From Chloroflexota bacterium (GTDB lineage: Bacteria > Chloroflexota > Anaerolineae > Anaerolineales > Anaerolineaceae): a DNA stretch of 64,000 nt. Below, piece by piece: positions 9,142-18,193 of this stretch. The stretch spans positions 506,328 through 570,327 of the forward strand of contig SLTK01000009.1 in the NCBI GenBank assembly GCA_004347695.1, written 5' to 3'. The notes under the pieces were generated by a model, which was not told where the DNA came from, made no database searches, and worked only from the letters and a program-made list of their open reading frames with translations. Both the position numbers and the translations under genes were made by a program. How positions within the stretch are numbered: position 1 is the first letter of the stretch; the number at the start of each line of letters is the position of its first letter.

Positions 9142-11847
9142 ATGTCCGCCAGTCCGATAATCCCCACCCGAACTTTAACCGCCAACGACCGGTCTTACGA
9201 ATACTACGATCTGCGGGATGCACCGGGAGCAGATGCAGCGCGGCTTAACCGCCTGCCGATCTCGATCCGTATTCTGCTCGAGGGTGTTTTACGGAAAGCC
9301 GCGCGGGGGAAGGCAACTCTGGATGACGCTAATCACTTGCTCTCCTGGCAACCTCAGCAAGAACATCGTCCGACCATCCCGGTGTTTCCCGGCAGAGTAA
9401 TTTTGCAGGACTTCACCGGCGTCCCGGTGGTTAATGATCTGGCCGCCATGCGCGCAGCGCTGGTGAAAAGGGGAGGAAAACCGGAAGCGGTCAATCCGGT
9501 GGTGCCGGTTGATCTGGTAATCGATCATTCCGTCCAGGTGGACTACTTCGGCACTTCAGACGCCTACCGGCTTAATGCCCAGGTAGAGTTTCAACGCAAT
9601 CAAGAGCGTTATGTTTTCTTGCATTGGGCGCAGCAGGCTTTCGACAATTTCAAGGTTGTCCCACCCGCCTCCGGGATCGTGCACCAGGTTAATCTGGAAT
9701 ATCTTGGCAAAGCCGTACTTACAGAGGATTGGGATGGCAAAACAATTGCCTTCCCCGATACACTTGTAGGCACCGATTCTCACACCACCATGATCAACGG
9801 CCTGGGGGTGGTAGGCTGGGGCGTCGGCGGGATTGAAGCGGTTGCCGCTATGCTGGGCGAGCCGATTGAAATGGTCGCGCCGGAAGTTATCGGCGTGCAT
9901 TTCACCGGCAAACTGCCGGAAGGTGTCACCCCCACCGACCTGACTCTCACCGTTATCCAGCAATTGCGCAAATTGGGTGTAGTGGATAAATTCGTCGAGT
10001 TTTTCGGCCCAGGGCTGGACAATCTCACCCTGGCAGACCGGGCGATGATTGCCAATATGACCCCGGAATGTGGGGCGACGGTGCTTTACTTCCCGGTGGA
10101 CGAACAAACGTTGACCTATCTTCAACTGACCGGACGACCGGCAGAGCTGGTAAATCTGGTCAAGACCTATTATCAAACACAAGGCTTATGGCGTTCAACC
10201 AACCAGCCAAACCCCCAGTTCACCCGCGTTCTGGATATCGACCTTGGTGCGATCGAACCCAGTCTGGCTGGCCCGAAACGCCCGCAGGACCGGGTTTCAC
10301 TGAAGCACGTCAAAGATAATTTTAAACAGGCCTTGACCTTGGCGCCCGCAGAAAATGGTTTTGGCATCAGCCGCGATGAGTTAGACCGCACCGAACTTGT
10401 AAAACTGAACGGTCATTCCACCGAAATCGGACACGGTTCGGTCGTAATTGCCGCAATCACATCCTGCACCAATACATCCAACCCGTTTGTTATGCTGGCA
10501 GCCGGACTTTTAGCGCAAAATGCGGTAAAGAAAGGTCTCAAAACCCGGCCATATGTCAAGACCAGCCTGGCGCCAGGTTCCCGCGTGGTCACCGATTACC
10601 TTGAAAAAGCCGGATTAATGAAATCGCTGGAGGCGCTTGGCTTCAGCCTTGTCGGCTATGGCTGCACCACCTGCATTGGCAACTCGGGTCCGCTGTCCGA
10701 GCCGGTGGCGGAGGCAATCAAAGCCGGAAATCTGGTGGTCGGTTCGGTGCTCTCGGGGAACCGTAATTTCGAAGGGCGCATCAGTCCGCACACCCGCGCC
10801 AGCTACCTGGCCTCGCCCCCAATAGTGGTCGCCTATGCTTTGGCCGGCACGTTGAACATCAACTTTGCTGATGATCCTATCGGCGTTGGCAAAGACGACA
10901 AACCTGTTTACCTGAAAGACATCTGGCCAACCTCCATCGAAGTGCAGGAGGCAATCCGCCAAAATATCGATCCAGAAATGTTTACCTCAGCTTATTCGTC
11001 GTTATATTCCATGAGCAAGGAATGGAACGACATTCGGAGCACCGGCGGCGATCTTTATGACTGGAACGAAGAATCGACCTACATCCAACTGCCACCCTTC
11101 TTTGAAACTTCTGCCGGCGCCTCCGGGGTCGTCCCGGACATTATGCGTGCACGTGTGCTGGCAGTGCTGGGAGATTCGATCACCACTGACCATATTTCGC
11201 CCGCAGGTTCGATAGCGGTCAACAGTCCGGCGGGGCAATACCTGATGGAGCACGGCGTAAAACCCAGCGATTTTAATTCTTATGGCTCCAGGCGCGGCAA
11301 TGACCGGGTCATGACCCGCGGGACGTTTGCAAATATCCGATTGAAAAACCTCATGGTGCCAGGCGTCGAGGGTGGCTTCACCCGCTTCCTGCCGACCGGC
11401 GAAACGATGACCATTTTCGATGCCTCTCTGCGCTACCAGGAAGCAGGCGTTCCACTGGTTGTGATTGCCGGCAAAGAATACGGCACCGGTTCCTCACGTG
11501 ACTGGGCCGCCAAAGGCGTACTGCTGTTAGGCGTCAAAGCCGTAATAGCCGAGTCCTTCGAGCGCATTCACCGCTCCAACCTGGCCGGGATGGGCGTGCT
11601 GCCGTTGCAATTCCTGCCCGGTAAAAATGTCGCCTCACTCGGCTTGACCGGTGATGAGGTGTTCGAAATTCACAATATTCAAAATAACCTGACACCCGGC
11701 GCGCATATTCATGTGCATGCGATCAAATCCGACGGGACCGTAATTCATTTCGATACCATTCTGCGGTTGGATACTGCCCTTGATGTGTTTTATTACCGCA
11801 ACGGCGGCATCATGCCGGCGTTGGTGAATAAATTACTGGCGGGTTAA
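9142..11847 (+). CDS. acnA: Aconitate hydratase (AcnA type)
   Basis: 901 aa; [27 protein letters not shown]-like block, [41 protein letters not shown]. Confidence 0.95.
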   Translation: [901 protein letters not shown]

Positions 11848-11942
11848 CTGCCGGGGCAGTCCCAGGTGTGGTCAAATAAGCGGAGATACATTCGCCGGTA
11901 GCGAAATTATAGTAAAACACAAGCCATAACGATTCCCGTTCG

Positions 11943-11998
11943 GGGCACGGGGTTCCGCTTCCAATGTTCCGTAATTTGAAAATCCCCGTGCCCTTTTT
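11943..11998 (+). terminator. Possible terminator of acnA
   Basis: GGGCACGGGG ... CCCCGTGCCC followed by TTTTTAT; unusually long loop (about 30 nt). Confidence 0.4.
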
Positions 11999-12081
11999 AT
12001 CTTGTTCTGATTGGTTTCTGTTTGCCATAAGGTCATCAACCCCACCCATCCCGCCCCAGTCTTGGGGCGGGTTTGTCTTAA

Positions 12082-12123
12082 TTGAGTGTTTTTGCGCCGC
12101 CATGGCGGCGCAAAAACACTCAA
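12082..12123. repeat. 42-bp perfect palindrome
   Basis: TTGAGTGTTTTTGCGCCGCCATGGCGGCGCAAAAACACTCAA equals its own reverse complement. Confidence 0.9.
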
Positions 12124-12426
12124 AATTCATTTTCGGGGGTGAGGGGTTAATCCAGATTCGTCACCTGAATTTTTAAAGCGCCAGAAAACCAACCGTTCAA
12201 CATCAAGACAGCATCTACTGCCAGCAAGCCCACCGGCTTCGACAAGCTCACTCACAGAGTGCCCTGCGGGCAGCCAGCGGGCTGCACATAAACCCATATT
12301 AAACTGCAAATTGGCGATTGAAAATGTCGCATGTATGTTCAAGTGCAACGCACCTCTAAGGTGCGTCGCACTTCTTTTGGGGGCGATCCATGCCTAATAT
12401 TTGCAGGCTCTCACTGAAATGAAAAG

Positions 12427-13377
12427 CTAACGGGCTTTCCAGGGAGCCGAATCGGGCGTGAAGAGTGCCTGACCAAATTCTGCAACGCCGAATTGGCCAA
12501 TTTTTTCCTGCACCGGTACAGAAATCAACCAGTCGATAAATTGATTGGCCAGTTCTGCCTTGATATCAGGAGTCTTCGCCGGGTTAACCGCTATAACGCC
12601 GTAGGGATTGAAAAGGATCGGATCACCTTGCACCAGGACGTTTAAGTACAGCCCTTCCATCGTCCGCGCGAGGTAAGTCGCGCGGTCGCTCAAAGTGTAA
12701 GCCTGCAGCTCGTCTGCCATGGTCAGGACTTCACCCATGCCTTGCCCTGCCGAAATATACCAGTCGCCCATCGAATCGATTTCTGCTGCTTCCCAGATTG
12801 ATTTTTCCTTCACGTGGGTGCCGGAATCATCGCCGCGAGAAATAAAGGTCTCTTCAGCAACAGCAATGAGTTGAAACGCTTCAACGGCGCTGGCAGCAGT
12901 GGCGATTCCTGCCGGGTCATCCGCTGGCCCCAGGATTACAAAGTCGTTGTACATGACATCTTCGCGGCGTACGCCGTGGCCGTTGTCCATGAAATCTTTT
13001 TCGTCTGCCGGTGAATGCACCAGCAGTACATCAGCGTTGCCATCCATGCCCAGTTGGAGAGCTTGCCCGCTGCCAACCGCGACCACATTCACATCACAGC
13101 CGCAGATCGTTTCAAAATCCGGCAAAAGATAGTCGAGCAAACCAGAATCATCCGTACTGGTCGTTGTTGCCAGTATCAACTGATCCGCAGCCGTTGCAGG
13201 AATATTCGTAGGCAATGCTGCAGCAGTTTCAACGCTCGTCGGCATTGCAACAGACGTATTTGCTGCCGCCGTGGCAGGCGCAGGTTTTTGGGTTGGAACA
13301 ACTGGACTGCACGCCGTAAGCAGTAAAACTCCGATAACCATTAAAGTTGGCAAAGCAAATGTATATCTGCTCGTCAT
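12427..13377 (-). CDS. tupA: Tungstate ABC transporter substrate-binding lipoprotein (TupA-like)
   Basis: Lipobox LLTAC; LATTTSTDDSGLLDYLLPDFE...VNVVAVGSGQALQLGMDGNADVLLVHSPADE; adjacent TupC and TupB homologs. Confidence 0.85.
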   Translation of the reverse strand: MTSRYTFALPTLMVIGVLLLTACSPVVPTQKPAPATAAANTSVAMPTSVETAAALPTNIPATAADQLILATTTSTDDSGLLDYLLPDFETICGCDVNVVAVGSGQALQLGMDGNADVLLVHSPADEKDFMDNGHGVRREDVMYNDFVILGPADDPAGIATAASAVEAFQLIAVAEETFISRGDDSGTHVKEKSIWEAAEIDSMGDWYISAGQGMGEVLTMADELQAYTLSDRATYLARTMEGLYLNVLVQGDPILFNPYGVIAVNPAKTPDIKAELANQFIDWLISVPVQEKIGQFGVAEFGQALFTPDSAPWKAR

Positions 13378-13414
13378 AATTATTCTCCTTTAGCGTTTTA
13401 TGCTGTGCGCAATC

Positions 13415-14140
13415 TTACCAGACCATCTCGCCACGGACAAACCGCAGGGTGCGGCTGTCGCGCGGATTCTCAAAGAATGTCCGGGTATCAGCGGTCTCGA
13501 TTATTTCACCATTCAACATCAGCGCAACCCGGTCCGCCAACCGGCGAGCCTGGAAAATGTTATGCGTCACCAGGACAATGGTTGTCAGGTGAATCTGATT
13601 GACGCCGCGGATGACCGACTCGATCATTTCCGCATTATAAGGATCAAGATTGGCGGTCGGCTCATCCAGCAAAAGCACCGATGGTTTAAGGATTAACGCC
13701 CGCGCCAGCGCCACCCGCTGCGCCTCGCCACCTGAGAGAGCATGCGCGGGAGAACGCCGCAGCGCAGCCAGCCCGAAGCGTTCGAGCATTTCGTCCACCT
13801 CGTTTTGTCCGTCATTCTGTCCGCGCAGCCTTAGCCCGAAGAGCAGGTTGGCGGTGACGCTGCCTGAAAGCAGTGCCGGGTTTTGAAATACCGTTGTGAC
13901 CGTCCGCCGGATTTCGAGCGGCACGCTCTGATAATTGATCGGCTGTTGATTAAAGTAAATACTGCCGCTGTCAGGCGCTTCAAGGAAATTCAACAACCGC
14001 AGCAAGGTGGATTTTCCAGCGCCGCTAGGCCCAACGACAGCCAATATTTCGCCGGGATAAATGTCTAACTGATCGATGCGCAGGATTTGCCGGCCAGAAT
14101 AGGCTTTTGTTACGTTTGCAAGTTGGTACACCGGCGCCAT
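13415..14140 (-). CDS. tupC: ABC transporter ATP-binding protein (TupC-like)
   Basis: Walker A GPSGAGKSTLL, signature LSGGEAQRVALARAL, Walker B VLLLDEPTANLDP. Confidence 0.85.
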   Translation of the reverse strand: MAPVYQLANVTKAYSGRQILRIDQLDIYPGEILAVVGPSGAGKSTLLRLLNFLEAPDSGSIYFNQQPINYQSVPLEIRRTVTTVFQNPALLSGSVTANLLFGLRLRGQNDGQNEVDEMLERFGLAALRRSPAHALSGGEAQRVALARALILKPSVLLLDEPTANLDPYNAEMIESVIRGVNQIHLTTIVLVTHNIFQARRLADRVALMLNGEIIETADTRTFFENPRDSRTLRFVRGEMVW

Positions 14141-14934
14141 TAGTGCCCCTTCCCTTGCAATTGAGCTGCCGACAAATTGATGAGGAATGCCATACCAAGC
14201 AGAACGATCCCCAGACCGATCGCAAGTTCAAAATTTCCGCGCCGAGTTTCGAGCAAAATAGCAGTGGTCATGACGCGGGTGGAACCGTCGATATTGCCGC
14301 CCACCATCATCACCGCGCCGACTTCAGACAAAATGCTGCCCAGTCCCCCAATGAGCGCCACCAGAACACCGCGGCGCGCCTCCCACAGAGTAGCGCCAAG
14401 CGTTTGCAGCCGGGTGGCACCCAGCGACCGGACTTGCAGCCGTAAGTTAGGACTGACTTCGCCAACCGCGGACATGGTGTAGCCAACTACCAGCGGCACG
14501 GCGATGACGACCTGGGCAGCGATCATGGCTTCCACAGTGAAAAGTTTGGGTATCCAGGTCTGCTGCAGCGGACCAAGCAGGCCGTTATTGGAAAGCAGCA
14601 GGTAAACAGCCAGCCCAACCACCACTGGCGGCAGTCCCATGCCCGTGTAAACCAAAGCTTGGATCATGCGCCGGCCCGGAAAACGGGTCAAGCCAAGCAC
14701 GGCCCCCAGCGGTATGCCCAGGAGGGCGCTCAGAAGCAGCGCCGCGCCGCTCACCTGCGCGGACACGCCGATTATCTGCCATAGCGCTGGATCACCGCTA
14801 AAAAACAGCTTCAATCCTTGAATGATGCCTGAAATGATCGTTTCCAAACCGGGCCCTGCCTTGAAATGGCGGTTTCTTACAGCAAAAATCACCTGTATAG
14901 ATTGATATGGACAAATATGCAGGTGTTCGTCCAT
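14140..14934 (-). CDS. tupB: ABC transporter permease (TupB-like)
   Basis: Permease-type EAA-like segment SLGATRLQTLGATLWEARRGVLVALIGGLGSILSEVGAVMMVGGNI; true start may be internal. Confidence 0.8.
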   Translation of the reverse strand: MDEHLHICPYQSIQVIFAVRNRHFKAGPGLETIISGIIQGLKLFFSGDPALWQIIGVSAQVSGAALLLSALLGIPLGAVLGLTRFPGRRMIQALVYTGMGLPPVVVGLAVYLLLSNNGLLGPLQQTWIPKLFTVEAMIAAQVVIAVPLVVGYTMSAVGEVSPNLRLQVRSLGATRLQTLGATLWEARRGVLVALIGGLGSILSEVGAVMMVGGNIDGSTRVMTTAILLETRRGNFELAIGLGIVLLGMAFLINLSAAQLQGKGH

Positions 14935-14944
14935 TATAATCGTC

Positions 14945-15754
14945 TTGAAGGCGTCACTCGTGAAAAGGACGATTAACCGCTTACCATTTCAAGACTATGG
15001 CATTGCCATCCTATTGATCCTGGCATTGCTGCCGGGTGGGTGCGCCCCGACCTCTCCCGCAATGATCCGAACGCTGAGCAAAGCCACCATCACGCTCACG
15101 CCGTCGCAAGCGCCGGTGCCGGCAACCCCAACGGTTACGTTCACCTCAACCCTCTCACCGCCAACCGAAACCGCAACGGTCACCCCCACCAGCGAACCAG
15201 CGGAATGCCGCAAACCACCTGATGATTATGAATTGGTGAACATTGACGGATACTGGTTTAATGCCCGCACAGTCGCCATGTTGGAATACGCCCAATTGCT
15301 GTACGGCGGCGAGATCGACCTGACCGGCAGCGCCATTACCCAGGGATCATTCCATGATAATGGCGCTGCCAGTTTTGGCACACACCTTGGCGGAGGCGCG
15401 GTTGACCTTTCGGTCATGCGCGCGGGTACCTGGATCGTGCTCCACGATGACATCCCGGTTCTGCTCCGCGCTCTGCGACTGGCGGGCTTTGCAGCCTGGC
15501 TGCGAGAAATCGATGAAGTTTTTCCCGGCTCAGGTATTCACATTCACGCCATCGCCATTGGCGACCGCGACCTGTCAGAAGCGGCCCGCGCTCAACTGGA
15601 CGGCGAGGCCGGCTACTTCCGCGGATTCTCCGGGCTACCGCCGGTTAATAACAAGCCAACCCCTGACCGGTACGGCGGTCCGGTGTTATGTCAGTGGATG
15701 CGCGACGCCGGATACGAAGATTTACGGCCAGTTCCGTCCACCCTGACGCCGTGA
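14945..15754 (+). CDS. Putative lipoprotein with an M15-like (DD-peptidase/hedgehog-fold) C-terminal domain
   Basis: Lipobox LLPGGC, Thr/Pro-rich linker, then GTHLGGGAVDL ... GIHIHAI resembling the H-x(6)-D ... HxH zinc site of M15 peptidases. Exact start uncertain. Confidence 0.55.
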   Translation: MKASLVKRTINRLPFQDYGIAILLILALLPGGCAPTSPAMIRTLSKATITLTPSQAPVPATPTVTFTSTLSPPTETATVTPTSEPAECRKPPDDYELVNIDGYWFNARTVAMLEYAQLLYGGEIDLTGSAITQGSFHDNGAASFGTHLGGGAVDLSVMRAGTWIVLHDDIPVLLRALRLAGFAAWLREIDEVFPGSGIHIHAIAIGDRDLSEAARAQLDGEAGYFRGFSGLPPVNNKPTPDRYGGPVLCQWMRDAGYEDLRPVPSTLTP

Positions 15755-15791
15755 ATTATAGGATGCCTGTTTTTATGGTAGCATTTGCCCC

Positions 15792-16781
15792 ATGACCATT
15801 GACCTGGGGCGGCAGCCAGATTTCTTTATTCGGGATATTCCCATATTCGGACGCAGCATCCTGGCGCCGATGGACGGCGTATCCGATTTGCCGTTTCGCA
15901 GCCTGGCGCGGCGGCTGGGGTCGGCTGCCAGCTATACCGAATTCATCAACGCCATCGACATTGTCAACGGTCACCCCGACCTGGCTCGGCGCCTGCAGTA
16001 TGCGGAATTCGAACGCCCGATCGTTTTCCAAATTTTCGACGACGACCCGCAGCGCATTGTCGAAGCCGCTCGAATGCTGCTCGCTTACCGACCGGACGTC
16101 ATCGACGTAAATCTGGGTTGCTCGGCAAAATGTGTTACCAACCGCGGCGCAGGCGCTGCATTACTGCGCGAACCCGAAAAAATTGGCGCGATATTCAGAG
16201 CTTTATCTCGCGCATTGCCCATACCCGTAACCGGGAAAATTCGCCTGGGTTGGGATGAGACTTCCCTCAATTACCTCGAGGTAGCCAGGGTTATTCAGGA
16301 TAACGGCGGCAGCCTGGTTGCGGTTCATGGGCGGACGCGCATGCAGGGCTACACCGGCAGCGCTCGCTGGGAGCCCATTGCTAAAATTAAAAAAGCGCTC
16401 CAAATCCCGGTCATCGCCAACGGAGATATCACCACCACAGCCGAAATGAAGCATGTACTGCAATCAACCGGCGTCGATGCAGTGATGATCGGCCGGGCAG
16501 CACTGGAAAACCCGTGGATCTTCTCCGGGCTGGAACGCGATCAGATCCCGCCAACCGAGGTGCAACAAACGTTGATGCAGCATTATGGAGCGATGCTGGA
16601 TTATTACGGCCCCGAACGCGGCAATATCCTGTATAGAAAATATGCCAAACGTCTGTTGCAGCCGTATAATCCCGAGCGAAATGAACTTCTAAATCTGCTT
16701 ACGGCAACTTCCTCGCAAGACTTTCAGAAATTGTTAAGTGAATTTTTTAACCGCATCCTGGCTGAACCTGTCTTGGAATGA
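15792..16781 (+). CDS. tRNA-dihydrouridine synthase (DusB-like)
   Basis: LAPMDGVSDLPFRSLARRLG, VDVNLGCSAKCVTNRGAGAALL-like block, PVTGKIRLGWDE, AVHGRTRMQGYTG, VIANGDITT, MIGRAALENPWIF. Confidence 0.93.
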   Translation: MTIDLGRQPDFFIRDIPIFGRSILAPMDGVSDLPFRSLARRLGSAASYTEFINAIDIVNGHPDLARRLQYAEFERPIVFQIFDDDPQRIVEAARMLLAYRPDVIDVNLGCSAKCVTNRGAGAALLREPEKIGAIFRALSRALPIPVTGKIRLGWDETSLNYLEVARVIQDNGGSLVAVHGRTRMQGYTGSARWEPIAKIKKALQIPVIANGDITTTAEMKHVLQSTGVDAVMIGRAALENPWIFSGLERDQIPPTEVQQTLMQHYGAMLDYYGPERGNILYRKYAKRLLQPYNPERNELLNLLTATSSQDFQKLLSEFFNRILAEPVLE

Positions 16782-16830
16782 AACAATATAATCAGGTCAT
16801 GCAAAAATTCCAGAATGGATTGGCGATCTT

Positions 16831-18117
16831 ATGTCGGCATTGACCCATGATTTGATGGTGCGCGGCATCGCGGCAGCTAAAGCAGACGAAAAATCGGAAG
16901 CAATCCGCTATTTTACCCGGCTGCTGGATTTAGACCCGACCGCTGAAGAACAAACCGAATCCTGGCAATGGCTGGCAACCCTCGTTGAAGATCCCGTCGA
17001 TAAGAAAGCTTATCTGGATGAAATTCTCTCGCGCAACCCGGGCGATGCCCGGGCTCGCCGGAAGCTGGCAGAGCTGAGCGGCACGATCAATCCGGCAGAC
17101 TTAATCGACCCCGACCGCAAGCCATCAGCAGCGCCGTTTGAACCGGTGCGCGCCAAAGCGCACCGTTTTGTGTGTACCGCTTGCGGTGCACGTATGGTGT
17201 TTACTGCTGATGGCAATGAATTGATCTGTGAGAATTGCGGTTCACGCCGGGCTATCAGCGGCCTGAAATCTCGCCTGTCAGCAGTTAAACCCGCAAGTTT
17301 CGCGGCAGTCGTGGCGACGACTCGCGGGCATGAGATTCCTGTCCGCGCCCGAATTACCACCTGTCAGGGTTGCAGCGCCGAATTTCGTGTCCCGGCACAT
17401 ATTTTGAGCGAGAATTGCCCGTACTGTGGGTCAAGTTATACGACCTCTGATTTTAGCGAAAAGGAGATGATCCAACCTGCCGGCCTGATCCCTTTTAAAT
17501 TCGACGCAAGAGAAGTACGTAAAAGATTACAGAGCTGGTTTACCGCGGAAGGTTTCGATGACACACCCTGGTACGCTGCGCCGCGTGGATTTTACATTCC
17601 GGTTTGGAATTTTACTGTTGGCGGCCAGCTCTCCTGGACTGCCAGCATACAGAAAAATGACCGCTGGGAAACCATCCGGGATGGAAAAATCATCCATCAT
17701 CCCGAAATCCTGGTACTTGCTACTGGCCGCCTTGCTGATGCTTGCAAGGAAATTGTCAATACCTTCCAACTGGTCGGAATGGTCAACTTCGACTCGCATT
17801 ACCTGGCAGATTGGATGGCTGAAACCTACCAGATTTCAGTCAGCGACGCCTCACTGAACGCCAGAAAAACTGTGTTGGAGGCAGAGAAAGAGAAAATTCC
17901 GAATCAATATAACGAACAAATCTCCAACCTAAGGATCAACCCGGCTTCCATGGCTGTTGATTCGTACCAGTTGATCCTGTTACCGATCTGGCTGACCGTT
18001 TATAAGCAAGATCAAGAACGATTTGAAGTCACGGTCAACGGGCAGAACGGACAGGTGACCGGTCAACTGCCCACCAGAGGGTTATCCGAATGGATCAGTG
18101 GGATTTTTGGCGGATAG
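16831..18117 (+). CDS. Hypothetical protein with TPR-like N-terminus and two zinc ribbons
   Basis: FVCTACGARMVFTADGNELICENCGSRR and TTCQGCSAEFRVPAHILSENCPYCGSSY. Confidence 0.7.
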   Translation: MSALTHDLMVRGIAAAKADEKSEAIRYFTRLLDLDPTAEEQTESWQWLATLVEDPVDKKAYLDEILSRNPGDARARRKLAELSGTINPADLIDPDRKPSAAPFEPVRAKAHRFVCTACGARMVFTADGNELICENCGSRRAISGLKSRLSAVKPASFAAVVATTRGHEIPVRARITTCQGCSAEFRVPAHILSENCPYCGSSYTTSDFSEKEMIQPAGLIPFKFDAREVRKRLQSWFTAEGFDDTPWYAAPRGFYIPVWNFTVGGQLSWTASIQKNDRWETIRDGKIIHHPEILVLATGRLADACKEIVNTFQLVGMVNFDSHYLADWMAETYQISVSDASLNARKTVLEAEKEKIPNQYNEQISNLRINPASMAVDSYQLILLPIWLTVYKQDQERFEVTVNGQNGQVTGQLPTRGLSEWISGIFGG

Positions 18118-18193
18118 TCTGTTTCTATATTGCAATTCAAACCTCCAAATAAGATTTGGTGCATAACTTAATCAGATTTCACGGAGAAAAAAC

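Noticed and set aside
9556-10182. 208-aa minus-strand ORF inside acnA
   Set aside because: Antisense shadow of aconitase.
11964-12176. 70-aa ORF through the palindrome
   Set aside because: Translation spans a palindrome and intergenic DNA (CFCAAMAAQKHS); no RBS or family.
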